NCBI GenBank assembly: GCA_039908345.1
Contig: JAMOBD010000018.1
Span: forward strand, 1-44,572
Reading direction: 5' to 3'
Source of the DNA: Magnetospirillum sp. WYHS-4
GTDB lineage: Bacteria > Pseudomonadota > Alphaproteobacteria > Rhodospirillales > GLO-3
Length of the DNA: 44,572 nt
Notes under the pieces: model-generated
Seen by the model: only the letters and a program-made list of their open reading frames with translations
The model's database searches: none
Told to the model about the DNA's origin: nothing
Position numbers and translations under genes: made by a program
Part shown: positions 1-7,533 of the stretch, one piece after another
How positions within the stretch are numbered: the stretch's first letter is position 1
Layout: each line of letters begins with the position of its first letter

Positions 1-1041
1 CAAGGCGGCGGCGGCGGCCCCCGGCCTCCCGACATCGAGGCGATGCTGCGCCGGGGCCAGGACCGCTTCAAGTCCATCCTGCCGGGCGGCCTCGGGGCCG
101 GGCGCGGGTTCGTGGTGCTGCTGATGGCGGCCGTGCTGATGTGGCTGGGCAGCGGCGTCTACCAGGTCAAGCCGGGCGAGGAAGGCGTCGAACTGCTGTT
201 CGGCAAGTTCGTCCAGCGTACCGGCCCGGGCCTGCACGTCTGGTTGCCGGAACCTTTCGGCGAGGTGCTCAAGCCCAACGTGGAACGCACCAACGTCATC
301 AACATCGGCTTTCGCGGCAGCCAGCAGGACTCCAGCGGCCGTGGCGCCGGATCGCGGGATGTACCGCAGGAGAGCCTGATGCTCACCTCGGACCAGGCGA
401 TCATCGACGCCGATTTCGTCGTCCAGTGGCGCATCAAGAACGCCGCCGATTTCCTGTTCAACATCGTCAACCAGGAAGTGACCATCAAGGTGGTGGCGGA
501 AAGCGTGATGCGCGAGGTGGTCGGCCGGGCGCCCCTGGAAGGGACCCTGACACAGAACCGCCAGGTGGTCGAGCAGCACGCCAAGGAACTGATGCAGAAG
601 ACCCTGGACGACTACGGCACCGGGGTGATGATCTCCGACGTCAAGCTGCAGAAGGTGGACCCGCCCACCGAGGTGATCGACGCCTTCAACGACGTGCAGC
701 GCGCCTTGCAGGACAAGGAGCGCCAGCAGAACGAAGCCAACGCCTATCGCAACGACATCATCCCCAAGGCCAAGGGCGAAGCCGAACGCATCATCTACGA
801 GGCGCGCGGCTACAAGGAAAAGGCGATCAAGGACGCGGAAGGCGAGGCGAAACGCTTCATCTCCGTCTACGACGCCTACGCCCAGGGCAAGGACGTGACC
901 GCCCGGCGCCTCTATCTGGAGCGCATGGAGGACGTGTTCCGCCATTCCCAGAAGGTCATCGTGGACCAGGACGGCGATAGCGGCGGCGTGGTGCCCTATC
1001 TTCCCCTGCCCGAACTCAAGAAGCGCGAAGGAGCCAAGTGA
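1..1041 (+). CDS. hflK: FtsH protease modulator HflK (5' partial)
   Basis: HflK is an SPFH/Band 7 membrane protein that forms a periplasmic complex with HflC and restrains the FtsH AAA protease. The frame is already open at base 1 and reads Q-G-G-G-G-G-P-R-P-P-D before the Met at 43. That matches the Gly-rich N-terminus usual in HflK, so the true start lies upstream of the window and 43 is internal. After the Met at 43, one membrane segment follows at about residues 24-39. The SPFH domain comes next (VYQVKPGEEGVELLFGKF, DADFVVQWRI), then a charged coiled coil (KERQQNEANAYRND, KAKGEAERII). The stop overlaps the hflC start. Family assignment is very secure. Confidence 0.95.
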   Translation, partial: QGGGGGPRPPDIEAMLRRGQDRFKSILPGGLGAGRGFVVLLMAAVLMWLGSGVYQVKPGEEGVELLFGKFVQRTGPGLHVWLPEPFGEVLKPNVERTNVINIGFRGSQQDSSGRGAGSRDVPQESLMLTSDQAIIDADFVVQWRIKNAADFLFNIVNQEVTIKVVAESVMREVVGRAPLEGTLTQNRQVVEQHAKELMQKTLDDYGTGVMISDVKLQKVDPPTEVIDAFNDVQRALQDKERQQNEANAYRNDIIPKAKGEAERIIYEARGYKEKAIKDAEGEAKRFISVYDAYAQGKDVTARRLYLERMEDVFRHSQKVIVDQDGDSGGVVPYLPLPELKKREGAK

Positions 1042-1910
1042 TGAACGGCAAGGCATCCCTGGCCATCCTGGGCGTCGTGGGCGTCGTCGCCGTCGGCCTC
1101 GCCGCGACCAGCCTGTTCACGGTCCACCAGCGCCACCAGGCCCTGGTGCTGCAATTCGGCAATCCGATCCGGGTCGAGCGCGAGCCCGGCCTCAAGGTCA
1201 AGCTCCCCTGGCAGAACGTGGAAACCTACGAACGCCGCATCCTGGACCTGGACCCGCCGGGCCAGGAGGTGCTGCTGTCCGACCAGAAGCGCATCATCGT
1301 CGACGCCTTCGCCCGCTTCCGCATCGTCGATCCGCTGGAATACCGCAAGAAGGCGGTGACCGAGGCCAACTTCCGCCAGGTCTTCGGCGGGCGGCTCAAT
1401 TCGTCGGTGCGCTCCGAGGTCGCCAAGGTCTCGCTGGCCGATTTGCTGACCGAGAAGCGCGCCCAGGTCATGGACATCATCGCCGACCAGATGAAGGGCC
1501 AGGCCAAGGAGTTCGGGGTCGAGGTGGTGGACGTGCGCATCGGGCGGGCCGACCTGCCCGAGGCCATTTCCCAGGCCACCTACAACCGCATGCGATCCGA
1601 ACGCCTCGCCAAGGCGGCCCAGCTACGGGCCGAGGGCGCCGAGTTGAAGGCCAAGATCCAGGGCGATGCCGATCGCGAACGGACCATCATCCTGGCCGAG
1701 GCCCAGCGCGAGGCCCAGGTGCTGCGCGGCGAGGGCGACGCCACCCGGACCACCATCCTCAACGACGCCTACGGACGCGATCCCGAGTTCTTCGGCCTCT
1801 ATCGCAGCCTGGACGCCTACGGGGTGGCCTTCGGCGAGGGTACCACGATGGTGCTCAAGCCCGATTCGGAGTTCTTCCGCTACTTCGGAACCGCGAACCG
1901 GAAAAAGTAA
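1041..1910 (+). CDS. hflC: FtsH protease modulator HflC
   Basis: This SPFH-domain partner of HflK is anchored by an N-terminal membrane helix (about residues 5-24) with the rest in the periplasm. The sequence shows the family's HQALVLQFG strand, DAFARFRIVDP, and a C-terminal coiled coil rich in Ala, Glu and Arg. At 289 aa it is normal length. I chose ATG 1041, which shares one base with the hflK stop (TGATG) and has AAGGAG at 1028-1033, 7 nt away. A GTG at 1038 would add one residue but sits only 4 nt from the Shine-Dalgarno. Translational coupling with hflK is expected. Confidence 0.95.
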   Translation: MNGKASLAILGVVGVVAVGLAATSLFTVHQRHQALVLQFGNPIRVEREPGLKVKLPWQNVETYERRILDLDPPGQEVLLSDQKRIIVDAFARFRIVDPLEYRKKAVTEANFRQVFGGRLNSSVRSEVAKVSLADLLTEKRAQVMDIIADQMKGQAKEFGVEVVDVRIGRADLPEAISQATYNRMRSERLAKAAQLRAEGAELKAKIQGDADRERTIILAEAQREAQVLRGEGDATRTTILNDAYGRDPEFFGLYRSLDAYGVAFGEGTTMVLKPDSEFFRYFGTANRKK

Positions 1911-2028
1911 GGGGCCCGGCGGAATTCTCCGCCATTCTTCCGCCTTGATCGCCACGCAGGTTGCGCGGCGTCCCGGCGGGGGCTAAATGGATGACAAGGG
2001 TTGTCGGATGGATGGAGATTTTGCCGTG

Positions 2029-3474
2029 ATGCGTCGCATGAAGGCCGCCCTGGCGGGCGTGGTGGCGTTGGGTCTGTGCTCGGGTGCCTGGGCGCGTCCG
2101 GCTCCGGAGGGCTTCGCAGATCTGGCCGAAAAGCTGCTGCCCTCGGTGGTCAACGTCTCGACCACCCAGCATATCGAAGGCCGTGCCGACATGCCCGAGT
2201 TGCCGCAACTCCCGCCCGGGTCCCCCTTCGAGGACTTCTTCAAGGAATTCTTCGACAAGGGCCGCCCGCAGCAGAAGCGCAAGGCGACCTCGTTGGGGTC
2301 GGGCTTCGTCATCGATGCCGCCGGCCATATCGTGACCAACAACCACGTCATCCAGGACGCCGAGGAAATCAACGTCATCCTGCACGACAACACTCGGGTG
2401 GAAGCCAAGGTGGTGGGGCGCGACGCCAAGACCGACTTGGCGGTGCTCAAGATCAAGACCGACCACAAGCTGCAGCCCGTGGGCTTCGGCGATTCGGACA
2501 AGGCCCGGGTCGGCGACTGGATTCTCGCCATCGGCAATCCCTTTGGCTTAGGGGGCACGGTGACTGCCGGAATCATCTCGGCACGCGGCCGCGACATCAA
2601 TTCCGGGCCCTACGACGACTTCCTGCAGACCGACGCCTCCATCAACCGGGGGAATTCCGGCGGTCCGATGTTCAACCTCCAGGGCGAGGTGATCGGCATC
2701 AACACGGCCATCTATTCTCCCTCGGGGGGCAGCGTCGGCATCGGCTTCGCCATCCCCGCCGGGGCGGCCCGGCCGGTGGTCGAGCAGCTGATCAAGCACG
2801 GACAGGTCAAGCGCGGCTGGCTGGGCGTGCATATCCAGGGCATCACCGAGGAACTGGCCGACGGCCTCGGCCTCAAGGAAGCCCAAGGCGCCCTGGTGGC
2901 CAGCGTCTCCAAGGGCGGCCCCGCCGAAAAGGCCCAGATTCAGGCCGGCGACGTAATCCTGGAATTCGACGGCCATTCGGTCAACGAGATGCGCAAGCTG
3001 CCCCGCATGGTCGGCGAGACACCGGTTGGCAAGCCGGTGGATGTCGTGCTCTGGCGCGGCGGCAAGAAGCAGACGGTCAAGGTGGTCCTGGGCGAGTTGG
3101 ACGACGAGGAGAGCAAGGTGGCCGCAGCCCCCGAAAAGGGTGGCGAGCGCGGACAGGCCGGCACGATCGACGTGCCGCAAGTCGGCTTGGTCCTGGCGGC
3201 GCCCAACAAGCCGTTGCGCGAACGGTTCAGCCTGCCCGAGGACGCCAAGGGCGTGGTCGTGGTCAGCGTCAAGCCGGGCAGCCCGGCGGCCGAGAAGGGC
3301 TTTCGCGCCGGCGATCTGATTTCCGAGGTCAATCAGGAACCGGTTTCCGCCCCCGCCCAGGTCAAGGCCAAGGTCGACGACCTGAAGAAGGGCGGCAAGA
3401 AGTCGGTGATGTTCCTGGTCCAGGGCCAGGGCGGCGCCCGCTTCGTCGTGGTGAAGATCGACGGCAAGGACTGA
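2029..3474 (+). CDS. degP: Deg/HtrA-family periplasmic serine protease (Do)
   Basis: This is a periplasmic serine endoprotease and chaperone that removes misfolded envelope proteins. A signal peptide (MRRMKAALAGVV...GAWA) is followed by a trypsin-like domain with the triad His106 (TNNHV), Asp136 (KTDLAVL) and Ser210 (NRGNSGGP). Two PDZ domains follow, at about residues 255-350 and 385-475. Met at 2029 gives a clean signal peptide and lies 11 nt after GGAG (2014-2017). GTG 2026 is equally possible, and 1987 and 2008 are longer in-frame starts. The gene lies 118 bp after hflC, a common alphaproteobacterial order. DegP, DegQ and MucD paralogues cannot be told apart from sequence alone. Confidence 0.93.
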   Translation: MRRMKAALAGVVALGLCSGAWARPAPEGFADLAEKLLPSVVNVSTTQHIEGRADMPELPQLPPGSPFEDFFKEFFDKGRPQQKRKATSLGSGFVIDAAGHIVTNNHVIQDAEEINVILHDNTRVEAKVVGRDAKTDLAVLKIKTDHKLQPVGFGDSDKARVGDWILAIGNPFGLGGTVTAGIISARGRDINSGPYDDFLQTDASINRGNSGGPMFNLQGEVIGINTAIYSPSGGSVGIGFAIPAGAARPVVEQLIKHGQVKRGWLGVHIQGITEELADGLGLKEAQGALVASVSKGGPAEKAQIQAGDVILEFDGHSVNEMRKLPRMVGETPVGKPVDVVLWRGGKKQTVKVVLGELDDEESKVAAAPEKGGERGQAGTIDVPQVGLVLAAPNKPLRERFSLPEDAKGVVVVSVKPGSPAAEKGFRAGDLISEVNQEPVSAPAQVKAKVDDLKKGGKKSVMFLVQGQGGARFVVVKIDGKD

Positions 3475-3475
3475 G

Positions 3476-4276
3476 TCAGCGGTACTTGTCCAGCACCGCG
3501 CGGCAGATGTCTTCGTGGCGCGGGTAGTTGTACTGGTGGACGACGGCCGGCATCGTGCCGTCGGCATTGGCGACGATGCCGTCGGGACGTAGCGTTACCG
3601 ACTCGCGCGGCAGGTGCCCCATGGTCAGGACGTGCCGTCCGTTCGCCGACAGGCTGAAGTCGGATAGACGTCCGTCCTGGATCAGCATGTTGTGGATCGC
3701 CTGGTCGATCCCGGTTACCGTCAGAGCGGCCGGATCGGCCTCTGCCATCGCGCCGATCATGGCTTTCAGATAGTCCAGGATGCCCCGCCGGGTTCCCAGG
3801 GTCGTGCCGGAACAGGAAATCGGCCGATCTCCGATGCGGGCCGCCATCGCCTTGCCGAACGCCGCCCTCAGCCAATGGCTGTTGGTCGCGCAGGTCCCCA
3901 GGGTCACGGTGTCCGGTTCCATGAAGAAGCAGGTGGACGTCGTGAGATCCAGGGCGAAAGGGTCGGCCTGGAAGATCACGTCGCGGGTGTCCGTCAGGAA
4001 AACCTGCTCGCAGGGATGGGCGAGCAGGACTTCCAGGTATTTCAAGTAACGAGCGGTATTGACCTCCACGGCTGGCCGGGTCGGCAGATCGAAAGGCTCG
4101 ACGATCACCCGAGCCCGCTCCAGAGCCGTCACGGTAGCGGGGTCGGCGTCGGTGGACATCAAAAGGCAGAGACGGCCACGGTAGCCGGTGGCACGCAACG
4201 AGACCAGGAACGGCCGCAACTGCGCCAAGCCGTATCCCCGCGCCGCGCCAAGGATCAGGCACTCGGGTCCATGCAT
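3476..4276 (-). CDS. putative glycosyltransferase (GT-A-like nucleotide-diphospho-sugar transferase)
   Basis: This 266-aa soluble protein has no signal peptide. The motif DTRDVIFQADPF at about residues 96-107 resembles the acidic metal and nucleotide-sugar site of GT-A glycosyltransferases, and is preceded by a run of alternating strands (CLLMSTDADP, RARVIVEPFD). A later segment (GIDQAIHNMLIQ) also fits this fold, in which a conserved D-Q follows the acceptor region. The gene is convergent with degP, with one base between the two stops. Donor and acceptor sugars cannot be inferred, and no other polysaccharide gene lies nearby. Fold-level assignment is moderate; the substrate is unknown. Confidence 0.6.
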   Translation of the reverse strand: MHGPECLILGAARGYGLAQLRPFLVSLRATGYRGRLCLLMSTDADPATVTALERARVIVEPFDLPTRPAVEVNTARYLKYLEVLLAHPCEQVFLTDTRDVIFQADPFALDLTTSTCFFMEPDTVTLGTCATNSHWLRAAFGKAMAARIGDRPISCSGTTLGTRRGILDYLKAMIGAMAEADPAALTVTGIDQAIHNMLIQDGRLSDFSLSANGRHVLTMGHLPRESVTLRPDGIVANADGTMPAVVHQYNYPRHEDICRAVLDKYR

Positions 4277-4384
4277 CCCGGCAGCCTAGCACAAATGACC
4301 CTGCCTGCCCTCCATTTTCCTGTAGGAGGCCGGCGCCCGACGGAGGTAAGCTGGAGGGCGAGGCGCGCTTCCCGGAGGTCAGCC

Positions 4385-4636
4385 ATGTACAATCCCTGGT
4401 CCAGCTACGTCCGTTTCCACCAATCCATCCTGGAAGGCATGGGCGGCATGGCGAAGATCATGATGGAATCCTATCTGCGGCTGGCGCGCCAGCAACAAGA
4501 AGTCCTGATGAAGACATTCGATCACCGCCGGGCCGAGGACGGCAAGGCCAAGCCTTCCGTCGTCCCTTCGGGGCCCGACTTGACGGATCATTACGGCCGT
4601 CGCAGCCGCGACATCGACGTGGAAAAGGACGTATGA
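4385..4636 (+). CDS. small hypothetical protein, amphipathic N-terminal helix
   Basis: An 83-aa protein I do not recognise. Residues 1-46 look like one long amphipathic helix rich in Met, aromatic and Gln residues (FHQSILEGMGGM, LARQQQEVLM). The tail is charged and Pro-containing. There is no signal peptide, membrane span or Cys pair. ATG 4385 has a good GGAGG at 4374-4378, 6 nt upstream. It overlaps the next gene by four bases (ATGA), so the two are probably co-translated. A helical granule- or membrane-associated, phasin-like role is possible but is only an impression from composition. Confidence 0.7.
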   Translation: MYNPWSSYVRFHQSILEGMGGMAKIMMESYLRLARQQQEVLMKTFDHRRAEDGKAKPSVVPSGPDLTDHYGRRSRDIDVEKDV

Positions 4637-4905
4637 TGGCGGACGATATCCTGGCCGGTCCGGCCCGGTCGCTGACCGAGGCCGAACAGCAATCCCTGGC
4701 GATCGAACGCCTGCTGGCCGTGTTCGCCGAGGCGCCCGCCTTAGGCATCGCCCCCGAGAAGATGGCGATCGTCGCCCTGTCGGCGGCCGTCAACAACATG
4801 GTCGCCGTATTCGGCGAAACCAAGGCCGCAGCCATTCTATCCACGGTTCCGGAGAAAATCCTGGCGGGGAACTTCACCACCCGGCCGCAAGGGACGATGC
4901 AATAG
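4633..4905 (+). CDS. small hypothetical protein, helical
   Basis: A 90-aa, mostly alpha-helical acidic protein with no recognised domain. Helices run through LTEAEQQSLAIERLLAVF and through a hydrophobic stretch VALSAAVNNMVAVFGE (about residues 46-61), too polar for a clear membrane span. Start 4633 overlaps the preceding stop by four bases (ATGA), and a second ATG at 4636 would remove one residue. The overlap suggests stoichiometric production with the 83-aa protein, perhaps as a heterodimer. Function unknown. Confidence 0.7.
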   Translation: MMADDILAGPARSLTEAEQQSLAIERLLAVFAEAPALGIAPEKMAIVALSAAVNNMVAVFGETKAAAILSTVPEKILAGNFTTRPQGTMQ

Positions 4906-4928
4906 ACGCAATGACGGAGAAGGGAAGG

Positions 4929-5447
4929 ATGCGGTTCGTTCTGGGCCTCGTGGCTTTGATCGTCGGCATGACGGCGGGCCTGCCGTCGTCGGCGGAGACG
5001 CTTGTTTCCTGCCCCGACCTGGGGGGGGCACGGCGCGTTGGCACCTGTCCCAGCGAGAGCGAATTGCGGCACTACTGGGACGAGACCTGCGTCCGCCAGA
5101 GGGCCGAGAGCAACAATCCCAACGTTCCGGAATGCGCCAAGTACGAAACCTTCGCCAAGCTGAAAGATGTGGCGCTTTGGGAGGCCGGGCCCGAGGCCGA
5201 TCCCTTCCAGGGGTATCTCGGCTGCGGCGCCCAGGGGGCCAAGATCAAGCAATCGAAGGCTATCGACGTGGCGCTGGAGTGCGCCTCGACCGCCTGCAAG
5301 CTCACTTGTTTCTACGAGAACGGCTTTACCATGATCGCGCGTGCTCCGGCCATCTGCCGGCTACCGGGGAAGGACAAGCCGGTACTTGGGATCGGCAAGG
5401 TTTCCTGCGGTACGCCGGGAACGGACTGCGCCGTGCGTTGCGACTGA
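4929..5447 (+). CDS. exported cysteine-rich hypothetical protein
   Basis: A 172-aa protein with a typical Sec signal peptide (MRFVLGLVALIVGM...PSSA, cleavage near residue 22) and 12 Cys residues in the mature part, an even number that suggests disulfide bonding in the periplasm. There is no CXXCH haem motif and no family I recognise. I prefer ATG 4929 to the upstream in-frame ATG 4911. The purine-rich GGAGAAGGGAAGG just before 4929 is a plausible ribosome site, and the shorter form starts with a clean signal peptide. It lies in the same direction as its small neighbours, so it may share their transcript. Confidence 0.72.
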   Translation: MRFVLGLVALIVGMTAGLPSSAETLVSCPDLGGARRVGTCPSESELRHYWDETCVRQRAESNNPNVPECAKYETFAKLKDVALWEAGPEADPFQGYLGCGAQGAKIKQSKAIDVALECASTACKLTCFYENGFTMIARAPAICRLPGKDKPVLGIGKVSCGTPGTDCAVRCD

Positions 5448-5462
5448 CAAAGGATTTCGTCC

Positions 5463-5669
5463 ATGACCGAGACACGCCGCCTCAGCGATGCCATCGTCGC
5501 CGCCCTGGAGGCGGCCTGCACGGAAAACCGAAGGGAAGTCGCCGACCTTCTGATGGAGGCGCTCGAACTTGATCTCTCGGTGATCGGCGGCAAGATGGTC
5601 GAGCATCGCGATTCGGTCGACTATGCGGAAAAGGCCTTCAATCTCTATGAAAAAACCTTCGGGCACTGA
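5463..5669 (+). CDS. small hypothetical protein
   Basis: A 68-aa acidic, helical protein (LSDAIVAALEAACTEN, VADLLMEALELDL) without signal peptide or known motif. It starts 15 nt after the exported Cys-rich gene, behind a weak AAAGGA at 5448-5453, and ends one base before the ATG of the cytochrome c gene. The tight spacing argues for a real gene in an operon, but the length and lack of homology recognition keep confidence moderate. Confidence 0.6.
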   Translation: MTETRRLSDAIVAALEAACTENRREVADLLMEALELDLSVIGGKMVEHRDSVDYAEKAFNLYEKTFGH

Positions 5670-5670
5670 C

Positions 5671-5982
5671 ATGCCGCGAATCTTGGCGGTGGTGGCGGCG
5701 ATCTTCTGGGCGCAGGGAGCGCTAGCCGCGTCGGACGAAGCGGATGCCGGGCGGGCTCTGGCCGTGCGCTGGTGCGCCTCCTGCCACGTGGTGGAAGCCA
5801 ACCGTGGCGGAACCGACGCAGTGGCCCCCTTCCAGTCCATCGCCGACCGGCCCCAGACCACCGAGGCGGGCCTGAAGGGCTTCCTCGTGCGGCCTCATGG
5901 CCAGATGCCCGATTTCCAGCTTGCCCTGCCCCACATCGACGCCATCGTCGCCTATCTGATGAGCTTGCGCGGCCGCAAGTAA
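5671..5982 (+). CDS. small class I c-type cytochrome
   Basis: A 103-aa exported monohaem cytochrome c. The signal peptide (MPRILAVVAAIFWAQGALA) is followed by the haem-binding CASCH at residues 35-39. The probable axial Met ligand is Met79 in GQMPDF, and a typical C-terminal helix ends the protein (IDAIVAYLMSL). It would act as a periplasmic electron carrier. ATG 5671 gives the cleanest signal peptide. In-frame ATGs at 5647 and 5623 lie inside the preceding gene and would add a longer n-region. Its redox partner cannot be told from context; the neighbours are unrecognised small proteins. Confidence 0.85.
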   Translation: MPRILAVVAAIFWAQGALAASDEADAGRALAVRWCASCHVVEANRGGTDAVAPFQSIADRPQTTEAGLKGFLVRPHGQMPDFQLALPHIDAIVAYLMSLRGRK

Positions 5983-5999
5983 GGCGGGCGCAAAATGAA

Positions 6000-6023
6000 A
6001 AGCCGGGTCGTCGAACCCGGCTT
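6000..6023 (+). terminator. stem-loop after cytochrome c gene (candidate terminator or attenuator)
   Basis: A perfect 9-bp inverted repeat, AAGCCGGGT (6000-6008) with ACCCGGCTT (6015-6023), encloses a 6-nt loop 17 nt after the cytochrome stop. No T-run follows, so it is not a textbook Rho-independent terminator. The sequence GCCGGGTCGT from its left arm recurs at 6081-6090 and could pair with 6015-6021 instead, giving an alternative fold. Confidence 0.5.
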
Positions 6024-6042
6024 CAGCGCTGAGAGGAGGGGG

Positions 6043-6083
6043 GGCCGGAGGCGTTGGGGGGGAGGGGAGGAGCGCCTCCGGCC
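6043..6083 (+). repeat. 11-bp inverted repeat with poly-G loop
   Basis: GGCCGGAGGCG (6043-6053) pairs perfectly with CGCCTCCGGCC (6073-6083). The 19-nt loop is almost pure purine and contains G7, G4 and G2 runs, so it could stack or form a quadruplex. It sits in the 300-bp gap between the cytochrome c gene and the 116-aa gene. A T-rich stretch (CTCTTTTACAC) starts about 14 nt later. The rest of the gap to 6282 shows no recognisable gene. Confidence 0.55.
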
Positions 6084-6282
6084 GGGTCGTTGAGGACTCT
6101 TTTACACTGAGTTGCGCCGCGACGCTCATCACATCCGTCTCACAATTTCGTGAGGCCGGATTTTCTCCCGCCACGAGGAATTGCGGGTGGCCCTCGGGAT
6201 GGTCGCGGGCCCGTTGCGATAGAGCTTTCCTCCCGTCCGACTTTCTGTCAGACATTGCACAGCAGAGGAAGGGGGAGACGGC

Positions 6283-6633
6283 ATGAGCGGGACCGAGGCG
6301 AATACCCGGGCGGTGGCTGGCATGGACCTCCAGGCGTTCAACGACACCTGCTTCGCCCTGGTCGACTGGCTGGGGACCGTCGAGATGCCCGAGGACCGGG
6401 TCGGCATCCGCGAGGCCGGCGGGTGCCTGGGGGGCATTCTGGTTGGCCTGATGACCGAGGGCAAGGCAACCTTCATTCCCGGAGAATCGGGCAATGTGGC
6501 GGCACTTTGCGGCTACCTGAAGGACGACGCCGATCCCCACCGCGCCGCCATCCTGACCGTGATCGGCGATTGCGCTCAGGCTGCTGTCGCCGCCGGCCGC
6601 AACCTGGAATTCTCCCTCGCGCCGAAGGGGTGA
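6283..6633 (+). CDS. hypothetical protein (116 aa)
   Basis: A 116-aa cytoplasmic protein I do not recognise. It has a mixed composition, several Gly-rich turns (REAGGCLGGILVGL) and Cys residues at about positions 24, 48, 73 and 97. There is no signal peptide or membrane segment. ATG 6283 follows a strong purine-rich ribosome site (GGAAGGGGGAGA, 6267-6278). It is followed 44 bp later by the transglutaminase-like protease gene in the same direction. The ribosome site supports a real gene; the function is unknown. Confidence 0.65.
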   Translation: MSGTEANTRAVAGMDLQAFNDTCFALVDWLGTVEMPEDRVGIREAGGCLGGILVGLMTEGKATFIPGESGNVAALCGYLKDDADPHRAAILTVIGDCAQAAVAAGRNLEFSLAPKG

Positions 6634-6677
6634 CGGCCCCAGGCATGGCCTTGTCGGACGAGCGAGGCGGGGTTACC

Positions 6678-7358
6678 ATGCCGTCCATGCGGGTTGCCGT
6701 CGCATTCTTCATGGCCCTCCTTGCCGCCGTTCCCGTACCGGGACGGGCGGGGCCGGCCGACGCCGCGCCGCCGTTGCCCTCCGCTCCCGCCCCCAGCTTC
6801 TTCAACACGGTGGAAACCCGCTCCTCCGATCTGTCGGCCTTCAACAAATGGACCGGCATGCTGGAGCGCTTCACCAAGGAGGCGGCCGAGGCGCAGAAGG
6901 GCGGCTGCGAGTCGAAGAAGTTCACCAAATGCCATTACGACGACTGGTCCGCCTTTTTGCGCGGCCAGCTCGACCAGGACCGCCAGACCCAGATGATCGA
7001 GGTCAACCGGTTCATGAACAAGGCGAAATACACCGAGGACGAACCCAACTGGGGGCAGAAGGATTTCTGGTCGACGCCGGGGGAATTCTTCTCCAAGTAC
7101 GGGGATTGCGAGGACTACGCCATCGCCAAGTTCATCTCCCTGCTCAAGCTGGGGTTCAAGCCGGACCAGTTGCGCGTCGTTGCCGTGCAGGATCTCAACC
7201 TCAAGATCGGCCATGCCGTCCTGGTGGTCTTCCTGGACGGCAAGACCTGGCTGCTCGACAACCAGATTCCCCAGGCCGTCGAGGCCAAGACCGTGCGCCA
7301 CTACCAGCCCATCTTCTCAATCAACACCCAGGCCTGGTGGCGCCACCGGCCAGCCTGA
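6678..7358 (+). CDS. transglutaminase-like cysteine peptidase (BTLCP / LapG-like)
   Basis: This is an exported bacterial transglutaminase-like cysteine protease of the Peptidase_C93 type. A signal peptide (VAVAFFMALLAAVPVPGRA) leads into the protease fold with Cys144 (GDCEDYAIAKF), His179 (IGHAVLVV) and Asp194 (LLDN), the catalytic triad of the family. Well-studied members (LapG) cleave the N-terminus of large surface adhesins and are held in check by a LapD c-di-GMP receptor. Neither is next door, so the substrate is unknown. ATG 6678 directly precedes the signal peptide; Met at 6645 or 6687 are alternatives. Confidence 0.87.
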   Translation: MPSMRVAVAFFMALLAAVPVPGRAGPADAAPPLPSAPAPSFFNTVETRSSDLSAFNKWTGMLERFTKEAAEAQKGGCESKKFTKCHYDDWSAFLRGQLDQDRQTQMIEVNRFMNKAKYTEDEPNWGQKDFWSTPGEFFSKYGDCEDYAIAKFISLLKLGFKPDQLRVVAVQDLNLKIGHAVLVVFLDGKTWLLDNQIPQAVEAKTVRHYQPIFSINTQAWWRHRPA

Positions 7359-7431
7359 TCGTCCATACCGCAATGCGGCGGAATTGTGCGGTGCACAAGG
7401 CGAAAATCGCGTCCGGGGGGCATATTCCGTC

Positions 7432-7460
7432 TTTACTGTATTAGGCCTGCCTAATATAGT
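7432..7460 (+). promoter_or_regulatory. promoter with palindromic operator between -35 and -10
   Basis: A TTTACT -35 (7432-7437) and a TATAGT -10 (7455-7460) are exactly 17 nt apart. A perfect palindrome, TATTAGGC-CT-GCCTAATA (7439-7456), fills the spacer and touches the -10. A protein bound here would block polymerase, so repression of the downstream oxidoreductase is the natural reading. The motif is not a consensus FNR, Fur or LexA site, and the regulator is unknown. The predicted leader to the ATG at 7534 is about 67 nt. Confidence 0.65.
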
Positions 7461-7533
7461 CTCCGCCCGGAACCGGAGGCCGGGCGAACCCACGTTCCCC
7501 CGGAGCCGCAGGAGGACAAGAAGGAGCGTGCCG

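Noticed and set aside
141-980. 279-aa ORF antisense/out of frame to hflK
   Set aside because: Arg- and Gly-rich composition from an alternative frame of a high-GC gene; hflK explains the region.
4385-5982. Magnetosome (mam/mms) gene cluster
   Set aside because: None of the small proteins shows the Leu-Gly repeats or CXXCH-pair magnetochrome motif of known magnetosome proteins; the single CASCH cytochrome is ordinary.
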